DNA from: Halictus rubicundus
Taxonomy: Eukaryota; Arthropoda; Insecta; Hymenoptera; Halictidae
DNA length: 64,000 nucleotides
Reading direction: 5' to 3'
Assembly (NCBI RefSeq): GCF_050948215.1
Contig: NC_135157.1
Location: forward strand, 2,170,001-2,234,000
Made by a program: the position numbers and the translations under genes. The notes under the pieces are model-generated. The model had not been told where the DNA came from and did no database searches. It saw only the letters and a program-made list of their open reading frames with translations. Position 1 is the stretch's first letter. Every line of letters starts with the position of its first letter. Of the stretch, positions 23,363-34,770 are shown piece by piece.

Positions 23363-26326
23363 GTCAGTTACTCAATCTACTATACTACTCGCGATCACGA
23401 GCGTCCACCTGTTCCCGCCTAGATTTACGGCCGTGCGACCACGACCACGACGCCGGCTATCGTTCCTCTTTCCACCAACATTGTCCCGAACGGACCCATC
23501 TGTAATTGTCCCTCGTGGCTACTGTTTGTTTACGTGACGCGTCCACCGAGTCGACGTTTGCTCGCCTACTTACCACGACGACTTTATCGTTCGCCATTTC
23601 GCCGCTACCAAACCGAGATCCAGGCGAACTTCGTTTCGTTTCACCGCGTACCTTATAACTCCCGACAGGAATTCGCGACTTATTCCGCCTCCGCAGTCTT
23701 AGCCCCGCTTGCCTTAAATTTTGTTCCAGCAACTTTTATTGCGTTTACTACTAGGTACTTGCTGTTGCTTACTCGTTACTCCCGCTTACCACGTTCCACC
23801 GAGTTTTCAACTTTGCCTTTTCTCGGCCACTTTTTCACCCTTATACCCGCGTTTTCTTCCCCTTTGAATTGTGTTTTATTAGACTTTCTTTGACTGTTTT
23901 GAATGCAGTTCCGCGATACTTGCAAATGTGGACTACAAGCAAACACGTTTCATTGTAAAGTATAAACCTTAATACAAAGGCTGCAATTTAAATTTTTTTT
24001 TGTACCACGACAATTGATTTTTGTTGCACTAATGAACGTAACGTAATGTACATTGTGTTTAATAAAAATTGGATCGGTTGTGTGTTGTTGTTTATTACTT
24101 TTCAGTTTGTTTTAATAATGTCTTATTGGTATCTTTTTACTGGTATTTTTTACAATTAAATTTTAAAAGGCTTAGTTATCTCAGTTTTCGTAGAGACTTA
24201 CACTGATTGGCTTTTGAGTCTCCCATATCTATTACGTTCTCCCACATTCATGCTTGTTTTTTTCTATCTTTTGGAACTTTCATTTTTTTTATTTCTTAGA
24301 ATATGTGTGTAGAGCAAGGATTTCAATTAGTACATACATAAGTGCCTAACCTTTTGGTTCTGCCTGACGAATGCAATTAAACATTTATGAATGACAAAAT
24401 TAGGATCATCAGGTGTATATAATCTCCTTTTTTGCACAACCTGTAAAAGTCAGCCCTCTCCGAAAAGTTAAACTAATTAAAAAAAGAAGTGGCATTCATT
24501 CATAATATATGTATATTCATCTCATATTTCGTACCGTTTGTGCTTTTACTGCAACAAAATTCGCAATTAATTCGCCATTAAATTATCCATAATGTCATTT
24601 CGCATAGTTATGCAGACAACAGAATTATTCTTGATCGCGAATAACTCACTTTTCCCCTAAACACGCAACAAACGGAAATGCATTTTCTACATGTAATTAA
24701 ACGGAATGACATCCCTTTGTACAATCTGTTTTCGAGCAGTGAACAAGTGAACAACAACAGTGGCTTTGATCAAATTATGTATTTTCAAAGGTTGAAATTG
24801 TGCCCTAGAATTTATTAACGTTCCACCTCGATTAAATGTACCTGTGGAAGACGGAGCTTTTGTCTGTAAAAAGGTTAAGCCCGCCATCAAGCCATTCATT
24901 CTATACCACTTTTCATAATCTCCTTCAGCATTTCCGAGTCTGGATAACTCAAATAATAGTCATCGTGGCAGGTCTCTCTCATTGTTACGATTACTGTCGT
25001 AATCGTTTTTAACCACTACTTCCAATATAATAAATTTACAACATAAACGAGGACAACTTGAGAGTAGGACTCTTTCAAAATTTCGTATAACCATATCACC
25101 GTATGATTTAAATAAATGACAAATATTAATACACTATTTTCAATTCGCCAAAAATGAATAAGAAAGTATGGATTGTCTATCAAGCACCTGTATCTTGTAA
25201 ATGATGCAAATGAGTTTTATTTTGTATAAATATTCCATTTACTAGACACTGTTACAAGTTACAAAATGACCATTCAAGCCTTAAAGTTACTTGGATATTT
25301 TGTTACCCCCACAAAAATTAACTCTTCAGGGGAACACAGGAGCCATAATATCCTCTTCAAAATGCTAATATTTATTGTATAGTGATGTAACTAATTGACA
25401 GATTCGCAGCTATTATCAATCCAATTTTGTTTCACAATTTAATTCTTCAATTATAGTTACAAATACGTTAACCACTTTCCTTACGATTCATTCTACAGCT
25501 ACAGTGATTGGAACTTTTTTGTCGTCCGTAGTTTCATACAAAGAAAATAGAATATTTTCATCTATTACATGCTTGTATTTTCTCGAATGGTTAAATATTG
25601 ATAACAAAAAACTGACTCGATAATACAAGACAGGCGGTTAAAATTCGTTGCATAAATCTCTACCTTTAAACTATTATAAATTGAAGTAGCATTGTCCAAA
25701 GAATGGGACAATCGAAGCAATTTTATGACGTTATTAGAACATAGACAAATTATTAAAGGGATCATACTAAATGAATGCTGAATTGCCAACATAAAGATTA
25801 AGTTGTTCCATTTTCAATGTACATTTCGAAAGTCCACTAAAAGCGCTGATACAATGCGCCATCGATCACTCGGGCCGATCGATAACATTTAGGGTGTTAA
25901 CCGCCCTGCAGATTCGATCACGCAGCAAACAGTCCCGGAGTTCTCTCCCGGACTATTGTTCTCGCAGCTCCAGGGAAAAAGCAATCTGTCCCGAAGAATT
26001 CTCGGCAATTCGCAATCGCCATTCTCTCCCGGGTCGGTTCTTTCACTCTCGCATCGGTCCGCGGATAGAAGGGGTTTCGCGCGCACAATCACGGATTCAC
26101 GGGGAACAATTTCAAAGGTGGTCGCCAGGCTGGAAGTCGAGCTTTCCTTAAGACGTCTGTCTGGCTGGCTTTGATCTACGGCACGCGTTTTCGACGGGCG
26201 AACCGCGGAATGAGAAGCATCCTCGGGACGGTCGCGTGAAAGCGTTCGGCCGAGCTTAAATCGCGTGCAGTTTGCGCGGCAAGATAAAGCTCCTCCCGGT
26301 GTCAGTGTCCCCCCTCCCACCCCTAG
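23363..26326. other. Non-coding, probably intronic, mostly AT-rich
   Basis: It starts at the splice donor of the preceding exon. The open frame at 23534-23893 has no domain and sits in decaying GC-rich sequence. From 23.9 to 25.8 kb the sequence is AT-rich with nothing recognised. A GC-rich patch at 25.88-26.32 kb carries antisense-overlapping frames only. No continuation exon with a matching phase-2 acceptor and clear coding content was identified. Confidence 0.4.
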
Positions 26327-26334
26327 TGTCAGAG

Positions 26335-27207
26335 TAGTGTTCCTTCCCGAGAATTCTTTCTCGAGAAATTTTATAATTGATTATTTCTCATTTCTCGAGA
26401 TATTCCAATATTTCTCGAAAAATTTAAATCTAGGAAAATTCTTATGAATCTCATTTATTTTATAACATATAAATTCTTAAATTCTCTTAAATTCTTATTT
26501 AAAACTTTAGAAAAACTGAATACTGAATTGAGTAATGTATTGAATACTGTTGAGTTTCTTGTTGTTATTAAAGAAGAAAGATCTAAAAGAAGAGACAAGA
26601 TTGTTGTATCCCTTATAAAATATCTGCATAATCCAGAATCTCTGCAAAAAGATTCAGAAGATACATTTTTTATTTAACATCGAAGGCAGATATGTATAAA
26701 ATGGCAAAACAAATTCTAAGCATACTTTTTGGAAAATATGACAATGATTCTTATGAAAATAGTGAAAAACTTTCAGATTCTCAAAATGAGGAACTATCAC
26801 TGGAAAAACAGTTAGAATTAGAAATTGCAGATAGCCTTCAAGAATTTAGTGTCAAGAGTTTAGTGGCAGAAGAAAATAAATTCCGGACTCTAACAAAGGA
26901 ATTCCAAATTTTTGGATGTTCTGTATACGATAAAGCCAACATCCACACAAAATGAAAGAAATTTTTCTACGGCTACAGATTTTGTTACAAACAAAAAAGA
27001 AGTAGATTGTCTGATTCTACATTAGACGCATTATGCTTTTTAAGAAGTCATTTCAAAACAAAGGCGTAATATTTCACTTTATGAAAGTTTGGTAAAAGTT
27101 TCCCAATATTTTTTTATTTTATTAAAAATTCTCGAGAATTATCGAGAAATATAGTCTTATTTCTCATTTCTCGAGAAATGAAAAATGTTGAGAAATCAGG
27201 AACACTA
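26335..27207 (+). pseudogene. Decayed hAT transposon, 873 bp, with transposase C-terminal remnant
   Basis: The ends are TAGTGTTCC and its complement GGAACACTA. They are flanked by 8-bp direct repeats TGTCAGAG (26327-26334) and CGTCAGAG (27208-27215), which match at 7 of 8 positions as expected for hAT insertion. Sub-terminal copies of TTTCTCGAGAAAT occur near both ends. Inside, broken plus-strand frames (26444-26677, 26692-26955 and on to about 27070) contain KFRTLTKEFQIF, then after frame changes KPTSTQNERNFSTATDFV and LSDSTLDALCFLRSHFK. This order matches the hAT dimerisation region (PPTS..ERxFS..LS..TLxALxFLR). Most of the catalytic part is absent, and frameshifts and stops interrupt the rest, so the copy is dead. 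Confidence 0.8.
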
Positions 27208-27239
27208 CGTCAGAGCACGGAGCTTGTCCTCTCGATTAA

Positions 27240-27456
27240 CACTAGGTTTACGGGACCCGCCAAAATGACGGATTCTAATATTTTTAATTTACGATTATTG
27301 AAATTGTGAAGATCCATCTACGTGGAATTACTCAACAAACTTATTTCCTTGGGTATATATTATTTAAAAAATGGTTGAAAACTTGGATAGACACATTCTT
27401 CTTATTTTTATAAAGTAATGTAAAATACTCACTTTTAATGCTCCGTAAACCTAGTG
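27240..27456. mobile_element. TTAA-flanked (piggyBac-like) MITE, 217 bp
   Basis: TTAA at 27236-27239 and 27457-27460 flanks the inverted ends CACTAGGTTTACGGGACC and, reversed, CACTAGGTTTACGGAGCA. The interior is AT-rich and non-coding. It lies only 29 bases after the hAT relic. Confidence 0.75.
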
Positions 27457-27461
27457 TTAAT

Positions 27462-27546
27462 AAACCTCGGACACAACCGGTGGGTTGTTTCGATGCACAA
27501 TAGCGTTCTCCAGGTGCCTCGATCGTTGACACCCCGTTGTTTCGAA
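27462..27546 (+). repeat. Local direct duplication, copy 1
   Basis: It matches 28043-28146: AAACCTCGG, CAACCGGTGGG, CGATGCAC.ATAGC, TCCAGGTGC and GATCGTTGACAC occur in the same order. The copies are about 580 bp apart and clearly diverged. Confidence 0.7.
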
Positions 27547-28042
27547 TGTCATTTTAATTGTCGCACTCTAATTGTCTTTTCTATTCTTGTTTCGTTACGA
27601 GGGTCAGTCAAATATTAACCGGACTTTGCATGGTACAGTCAGGGACAAAAAGATACGACAGTAGTTTGTTAATTTGTATAATAGTGGATAACATAAATGA
27701 AATTTCTCGTGCAAACATCGTTTTACACTGCTTTTGTTTGTATAGTTTGTATGATATCTTATAGACAGTGTTTTTTATATACAGCAATTGGGTCGTGTGG
27801 ATACAAAATGTAAAGGTGTATAAAACGATAAGTAATTTTTTGACATCTTTTTTACAATGAGTAAATAACTAAAATTTAACATTTTTCAAGCTGTGGGGTG
27901 GATGGGTCTCCCCCCTCCTCTCACCCCCTAGTATTTCTAGGGTTAACGATCAAGTTATAATTCGGGCTAATTACTAGATATACTCTGCACATGTTCGAAC
28001 GATTTTATGGACGAAAGGACAGAGCTTACCAGGTCATTTAAC

Positions 28043-28146
28043 AAACCTCGGTCGCAACCGGTGGGATGTTCCGATGCACGATAGCATTGTCCAGGTGCTT
28101 CGCGCCCAGGCACCTGCTTGATCGTTGACACGGTGTTTCGAGAGTT
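28043..28146 (+). repeat. Local direct duplication, copy 2
   Basis: It is the partner of 27462-27546, with an extra insertion (GCCCAGGCACCTGCTT) relative to copy 1. The sequence between the copies (27.55-28.04 kb) includes a Tc1/pogo-like end CAGTCAGGGACAAAAAG near 27637, which also occurs at 48556. Confidence 0.65.
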
Positions 28147-28213
28147 ATTATTCGCCCTCTAATTGCGAAACGTTGCGTTTAATAACGATTTACGGGCTCT
28201 CGATTGCCATTAA

Positions 28214-29009
28214 CCCTAGTACGGGCACCTGGGGGCAAATATATCCTCTGGCAATTTTGGATGAGGGATTTGCACCGTCTCCGTCGAAGTCTCCATGAAT
28301 CGAATAGGGAAAATCGATTTTCTTTTTTTTTTTCATTTCCTTAACACTTTGACTGCCAAACTAGAAACCTTAAAATTCCATAAAATCAAAGTGTTATGTA
28401 ATCAAATAAAAATTTCAAAAATTAAATGTATGATATTGAGTAGTCCTCCAACTTTCTTGCATTTTACAGACCCTAATCAAATTTGGTACAATGAATATAT
28501 TAACGTAAAAATGCGGGACACCGATGAATATTTCCACAGTCGTGCTAATGAAAAGCAAATGATGATGTTTTTACATGTTACATATTAATTTAGTAATTTA
28601 AACTCAATAGCCACTTTCGTGAATTTTTTACAAACAGCTGATCTTTATGCGAAACAAATATTTTTTTCAAAAAATTAAACGATCTTTCAATCTTGAATTG
28701 ATTTTAGTAAATTTGAAAATAGTACTTCGATGCTTCTAAATTCTTGTAATGTTTTGCCAGTTTCAAATTGTACCTACTAACTTTTGTCACGAACGCATAA
28801 AATCCGCTGTCTAATAATACATCGCGCTTCTTTTACGAGGTATAACACGAGTTACCTTCCCTACCAGTTGCTTTTATCGCTCTGTAATTTCAGTGTTAAA
28901 CTTCGAAGCATCGTTCTAGACGTGAATTTTTCAAGTTACTCGCTATTGTCCATGTTTGCTCTGCACCCACAAGTGTCCGGATGCTTACGGACGGCAGTAC
29001 GTAGAAGGG
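28214..29009. mobile_element. Possible TTAA-type element, about 800 bp
   Basis: TTAA lies at 28210 and 29010. The ends CCCTAGTACGGGCACC and, reversed, CCCTTCTACGTACTGCC are similar only over the first bases. About 35 bp of host-like sequence (TAATAACGATTTA.CGG) occurs on both sides, which is longer than a simple target duplication. The interior is AT-rich with no transposase. Tentative. Confidence 0.4.
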
Positions 29010-29013
29010 TTAA

Positions 29014-29530
29014 TAACGATTTATCGGTTCTCAGTCGCGGTTAATGCGAGCCCGTGAATTCGCGAACGACTCGCATGCCGGGCACTCCTCGTTTTGCAGG
29101 CAAAGGAACGTCCGTTCGGAATGTCGACGGCGTGTCGCCCGTTAATGAAAAGCAAACCCTCGATTTCGAATAAAATCGCCGATCGAACGGCAAGAGTAAT
29201 CGCGACCGGCCCGTTCCACCGCTGATAAAACTGGCCGGGTTTCGCGCGTACTTCGAGGCGACGATAGTCGCAATCGGGTTCTCGCTCGCGATTCCCGATT
29301 CGGCGAGCTTTAACCCTTTGATGTCGTAGCAGCTAACGTAACATTATTGAATCAATTTATTCAATATTTTGCGCGTAGTTCGTAACAGATACGATAATTA
29401 TAATTTGTAAAGAAATCAACCGTGTACCGGTTTCCTTACATTCCTTCCATTTATGTACAATTGAAGAATTGAAAACTAGTTTAATAGCTGCGCCAATACT
29501 TTGCAACTGCACCGATGTAACTGCACGTAA
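29014..29530. other. Non-coding stretch, nothing recognised
   Basis: A GC-rich patch lies at 29050-29310, followed by AT-rich sequence up to the left arm of the next element. No exon or repeat family was recognised. Confidence 0.4.
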
Positions 29531-30196
29531 AACATATTCAGATGCGAAAATCCGATTTTGATGAAACTTATGGGAGCTTATAGTTCTTTGAAAAATATTT
29601 GACACGTGTTTTTTTTTATCGGCAGACATCCACTTTGAAGGGGTGAAAACAGCCCTCAAAGTTGGGGGTCATATTTTTTGAGATATCTCGGAAACAGAGG
29701 TCGAAAAAATTTGAATTTTTTTTTACATTGTGTATTTTTCAATGGGAAATGTAGTCGCGCAAGAAAATTTTAACAAAAGTTTTTTGTTTAAACAATATAT
29801 TAAAAATTTGATTTTTTTTGCAGTTTCTTTTATTTATTGTTAGTTCATTTTAATATAAACTTGGGTGTGTGATCTTTGATCCAAAATAGGGGATACATGT
29901 TTCAGGATGTTCTTTTTTTTTGCCATTTAACAATAATTATGCATAATGGAAGATAGTCTTGCACCTGGCGTGCGTAGGAAGGAATTCTGGCTTGTTTCAT
30001 CGAAATATAAGCATTTAGTATAAACGTATATAGTATTTTAAACAATACCACTGGGTTATGTGTCGTTTATGGGCTGTTTTCACCCCTTCAAAGTGGATGT
30101 CTGCCGATAAAAAAAAAACACGTGTCAAATATTTTTCAAAGAACTATAAGCTCCCATAAGTTTCATCAAAATCGGATTTTCGCATCTGAATATGTT
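29531..30196. mobile_element. Element with 125-bp terminal inverted arms, 666 bp (copy A)
   Basis: The left arm (29531-29655) and right arm (30071-30196) are near-identical reverse complements. The left arm opens AACATATTCAGATGCG and the right arm closes CGCATCTGAATATGTT. About 415 bp of AT-rich non-coding sequence separates them. A truncated inverted copy lacking one arm is at 54597-55144. High arm identity suggests a recent origin or arm conversion. No target duplication is obvious, and the superfamily is unknown. Confidence 0.8.
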
Positions 30197-30239
30197 CCCT
30201 TGTGAGGGGAACAAGTTACCCTGTTTCTCTGCCAGGACC

Positions 30240-30380
30240 GGATTAGTCACGTGACATTGTGACACATGCATGACGGAGACGAAACGCGTCACGTGACCAG
30301 CCCGTGGCGGAAGCGTGGGAGAATAGCGCGGTAGTAGGGGAAGGGTAGAGTGGGAGACACGTCTCAATCTGGCGACTCTG
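30240..30380. repeat. Dispersed repeat shared with 45800-45910 (inverted)
   Basis: GACGAAACGCGTCACGTGAC, TGGCGGAAGCGTGGG, TAGAGTGGG and ATCTGGCGAC occur in the same order on the opposite strand at 45.8 kb. At 45.75-46.2 kb the repeat continues into sequence matching 9345-9475, so the pieces probably derive from one larger element. Confidence 0.65.
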
Positions 30381-30404
30381 AGTGCAAGGGGTTAACAACC
30401 AAGG

Positions 30405-30535
30405 GTACGTGTTTTTCGTTAATAACTCGAAAACAAAACGTTTCGGCGCGAATTAGAAACGGGAAAAGGCGCTTAGAATTGCCTCAGGAATCACCCCTTT
30501 CAGTTTCTCTCAAACTTTCTGGAACACCATGTAGT
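30405..30535. repeat. Partial copy of the 6199-6536 foldback family
   Basis: GTGTTTTTCGTTAATAACTCG and the closing TTCTGGAACACCATGTA resemble the arm and end of that element. The middle is unrelated or strongly diverged. Confidence 0.45.
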
Positions 30536-31260
30536 TCGGCACAGCTACTAATTGCACTTTGTATACGTTCCAAAGATTTTCTAGACTCTAAACGACGCCT
30601 TTTAGTCAGTCAGGAGGTAAATAGGTGAATCAGGTAAACTGCGGAATGAAATCAACCTCTCGAGCGGAAGTAGCGACGCTTTGACGCTGGGGAAAAAGTT
30701 CGCGACACACGCTTGATGCAACTGGCGCTATAACTTGAAGGAAATAATTTCCAAAAACTAGTTAAGGTATTGCAGGCCTGTTGGAATCGCTGTATTAACA
30801 CAGCGGGAATTAATAGAACCTTTTCGAATTTAGTCTTGTTACTTTCTTCCCTGGTACATTGTAAAATTGCAGAGTTACCAAATTGCATGTAGCACACGTT
30901 AAAATATCCAGATCTCAGAGGCAAGGAATCAATTTCGTTGTGAGACGAAAAATCGATTCTCGTAATATTGTAATATTGTAAGAAAAAATGACTTTACTTG
31001 AGAGAAAATGAATTGTGACCGATGCTTGAAGTCATTAAAAAATCATAACTGTCAGCAAGAGGTCTTATGGAATATCGGATAAAGAAAATGTATTAAACAC
31101 TTTGTACACTGCGAATGAATATCTCGATACTCAGTCGATTAATACCACTGAAATTAATGGGACACAAAGACTATAATGTAACTTCTCAATAATCCATTAA
31201 AGTTTATAAAGCAGAAACAAAGTTATAGATTTTTATATCGTTTCGTGTCACTGTGCGTCG

Positions 31261-32298
31261 CACAGTGGGGCATTTGGCCCGAAAAGCCGGAAAAAAGTCA
31301 ATTTTGAAAATTTAACGTAAACTGTAATTTTTTATTGCTCGAATTTGTTGAATATGTGGAGAACAATGTACTACATTTTTTTTATTCATTTGTAAGTTTA
31401 TGAATCTCTAAACTTAATCGAAAGTCAAGAGATTCTATGACTTGTACTGCCTTTCCAATCATGCTATAACATATCGTACATTTATGAGTGATTTTTACAT
31501 GCTTTAAAAAAGCTGTGTAATTTTTTGCATTATGGATATCTTTTAGGTAAGTATGGACTACACTTTCAGACTGTTTTCATTTTTTTATTATACTTATTTA
31601 TAAAGTTATTAATATTTGTATATGATCAATAATTCAGAAATTATTTTTACAATTATAAGACTTCATTAACGATTTTATTATGGTTCTGAGTGAGTCCCGA
31701 TGGTCTTTTTGGTCTCATTATATTCGATAGAGATTCGTGATTCCAAGCTAATAAAGTTTGGTTCCGGATTTGTCCGGATTGACGTTTTATAGTTAATTTA
31801 GTATTAGCGTTTAGAAGTGTTTTACGTACGGTTATACGTTCGGCGTATTAATGGTAATAATTTAAAAATATTCTTAAAATACATATCTACTTATTAAAAC
31901 ATTTCATGATCTAGATATTTTGAATTAAAATAATAATTTACATCATTTTAGCATAATTTACGTGTACAAGTACTTTATCCAGCTTTTCGATGCACGTACT
32001 CCACAATCGCCACGATTTTTCAAGGGTTTCCGATAATCTGAGGAAAAAAAGGTTCCAACAAAAGATTAACAGTATTCAGATGTCTACAAATTTCAATACA
32101 TAAAATTTCGGAAAAAATTTTTTTTTTATAAAAAGTGAGGATCAATTTAATTTTTTAACTGTTAAGATATATTTTTGATTTCATAACGTTATAGCTGATG
32201 TTAAGACGAATACAACGACCTACTACATTATGGCATTGAGCCTATATATAACGCTTAAATAATTTTTTTCGGCTTTTCCGGCCAAATACCCCACTGTG
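31261..32298. mobile_element. Transib-like non-autonomous element, 1038 bp
   Basis: The ends CACAGTGGGGCATTTGGCCC and, reversed, CACAGTGGGGTATTTGGCCG form an inverted pair of about 35 bp that continues into a GAAAAGCC block. The flanks are CGTCG (31256-31260) and CGTTG (32299-32303), a 5-bp target duplication with one mismatch. CACWRTG ends and GC-rich 5-bp duplications characterise Transib, the superfamily related to RAG1. CACAGTG equals the consensus V(D)J heptamer. No transposase is encoded. An ATG followed by GTAAGT at about offset 271 is shared with the copy at 36852-37929. Confidence 0.7.
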
Positions 32299-32303
32299 CG
32301 TTG

Positions 32304-33958
32304 CAAGGAGACGAACAGAGTCCAGTTCCTGCTTCATCACACCTCGTATATTCTTTCTACTTTCTAAATGAGAAAAATTAAAGAAATTCCCTGCGTAAAT
32401 TCGTCGCATAACTAATGTATCGTGTAATGGATAGCAGTGTACGGTTCCTGAACGATCGTGTCCCGGGTATGAATGATTTCAACGGACTCGTCTCGGTGGT
32501 GAGTGGCGCCTCGTTTCGTTCCACCTTGCTCCTCAGCGCCCGAGCGCCTCAGCACGGTCAGGATTCTTTGGAATCGGCGTTCTCGCAGTCTCGTAGGAAG
32601 TAGCCGTGCGGCAAGAATTGAAATTAATCGCGCCTCGACGAGTCCCGGAGACGTATACCTGGTTCTCCTTTGTACGACTACTGGTTTCACGTCTGGACAA
32701 GGAGCATTCTTCTCTTTCTCTCTCCGGGGGCCACGCGTGCACACAATCCACGTTAAAACACCTTACAGAATCGGTTACCGGTCGCACGCGGTTAACAGAG
32801 GGTGATCCCCGAGGGAGCATCAACGATTTTTCGCTCGAGTATTCCGAAACGATCCTCCTCGAAACACCCGTGTGTATACGCCCGGGGGCGAGTATCGTTG
32901 GCTTTTTGCGACAAGATCCTGTCCGAAGTTCCCGGAATACGAGTATCGTCCCGTTACTTTCGAACTTCATGAATATTCTCGAAACCTTTCCCGTCCGGTG
33001 GCAAATAAAAAAGAAACGAGAGCCCGCCGTACACTGCCGTTCAAAAACCCCGGAACCATACGCCGCGCGCACCAAGTCTCGGAAAGTCGATTATCACCGA
33101 CCTATCGAGGATACGAGAAAGTTTTTACGCGCGAACTTTTCGACACAAGCGACTTTTTTTTAAATAGATTTTTCGCTTAAACGGTACGGTATGATCAAGT
33201 TTTACTTTCGATAGGTTTCTATTTGGAAGAATCATTCGATAACGCGTTTACGAGACAAGCCCTGCGAAATGTCCGCTTTGACATCGCTACCTTCAATCTT
33301 TTACGATCATTGTACTCATTAATTATCCACGGAAAATCTTTGCTGTTAAAAATCAACAGTGTACTCTCTCAAACCAGATCCTCCGCGGATTTTAGCTGAC
33401 CTAATTTCGCGTTCGAGTAATCGCGACTTCATATCTTCGAGCACTCACAGTTCGAGAAGGTTTGTACTGGGAAAGTTTCTCCATTTTGAGAACCAGTGCT
33501 CCTAGGTCCGCGGGAATAATTCCGGCGAACCGTCGCGTGGCCTCTTCTGTCAGGTTTAATTTCGCGGAGTGAGATTACTTCGCGGAGTCGAGCAGTTTGG
33601 GACTTTTGAATGACACTGTAACGAAGGTATATTTTACCGAAGGAGGTGTTTGCGAGAGGCTCCACCCGTGGATATCTCGGCCGCGTCTATTTCCCGATGG
33701 GTTTGTCGGGCCGGCCAGCCACGGAAGAACTTGAAATTTCAGGAAGTTTCGCGGTCTCGCGAGCCGGTCGTGACAAATCAAATTGACCCAGGACGGGCAC
33801 GTTGTTCCCTGATCCACGTGGGATGGGAAAGGAGTAGGATGAAGAGAAGGCGAGAGAGGATATAAGGTGACGGGCTCAGGTCCGCTCGTATTGTTATCCG
33901 TCGTGATTTTATTGCCCCCTTATATTGCTTTCGCGCATCTCTCTCCCTCTCCGTCTCC

Positions 33959-34010
<52 letters not shown>

Positions 34011-34435
34011 TCCGTGGTTCTTTATTTCACCCTCGTTCTCTGTCTCTGAACGGCAAACGGGTGCCCCGGTTGCCGTGCGAGAACCATTTTTACGAGGCGA
34101 TTCACCGGATCCACTGGAAGTTGCAACAACGACGAGAAGACTGTGCTCTGATCGCTCGTACTCCACTCTCGGAAAATATTATCCCGTGTGAAGATCAGAT
34201 TACGCTGCAAATTGCTCCGGCGGCGGCTCTTGGGGAAACTGTTTGTAGACAGAAATTTTCATAGATCCACTAAAAATTTTACGCGTTCTTCATTGATATC
34301 GATTGAATTTTTAGTTGTTACCGGCTGGGATAGTTAGACGTGTTTTTGTTTCCTGGATTACAATTGTTTTCTTCATTAGTGTTTCTAATTGGCGCGTACA
34401 ATTTTTTTCATTTGCCAGTTCGATAGAAGTCGATA
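32304..34435. other. GC-rich stretch with a CT microsatellite, no supported gene
   Basis: CpG-dense DNA at 32.4-33.1 kb and 33.4-34.2 kb opens frames of 100-185 codons on both strands, overlapping antisense. The product compositions (Arg/Ser/Pro/Thr) and the lack of domains argue against genes. A perfect CT run covers 33962-34008. Confidence 0.4.
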
Positions 34436-34439
34436 TTAA

Positions 34440-34680
34440 CCCCTTGCACCAGTATTCCTTTTGTGATTATAATGATTAGAAATTCATCATCGTTCAAAAT
34501 TTCATAGAAAAAAAGATAGATTATATTTATTGTATGCCTGCGTTTTCTCCAAAGGATATATATCAATTACAACAAAATAGAATTTTATTTCGGTTTAAAG
34601 GAAATTAATAACATATATATTTATTAGACTCTGTTCAGAATCTTCATCACGCATCTGACTCGATATTGTAGGGCAAGGGG
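34440..34680. mobile_element. TTAA-type (piggyBac-like) MITE, 241 bp
   Basis: The left TTAA is at 34436-34439; on the right it has become TTGA (34681-34684). The ends CCCCTTGCACCAGTATT and, reversed, CCCCTTGCCCTACAATA match well. A partial copy is at 36163-36260 (CTTGCTCGTTATAACATCGA, CGCGATGAAGATTTTGAGC). Confidence 0.6.
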
Positions 34681-34697
34681 TTGAACGAATTCGTTGC

Positions 34698-34770
34698 AGG
34701 ACGAACTAAGGATTAATAAAAACGTAGACAATATTTAGAAGTATAATTCCCATTTTTATGGGTCCCAATG
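34698..34770. repeat. Dispersed repeat shared with 39424-39500 (inverted)
   Basis: AAGGATTAATAAAAACGTAG, TTTAGAAGTATAATTCCCA and TATGGGTCCCA recur in reverse complement at 39.42-39.50 kb. No ends were identified. Confidence 0.55.

Noticed and set aside
23363..23537. Reading the second exon through to the stop at 23535 as the protein end
   Set aside because: A strong donor (AAG|GTCAGT) precedes it, and the read-through sequence changes to an Arg/Pro/Leu-rich chance composition. Read-through cannot be excluded without transcript data.
27637..27775. Small Tc1/pogo-like MITE with CAGTCAGGGACAAAAAG end
   Set aside because: A matching inverted end (near TATCTTATAGACAGTG) is too weak to define an element. 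The same end at 48556 also lacks a partner.
32533..33163. 180-185-codon frames on opposite strands
   Set aside because: Mutual antisense overlap in a GC-rich island, without splice or domain evidence.
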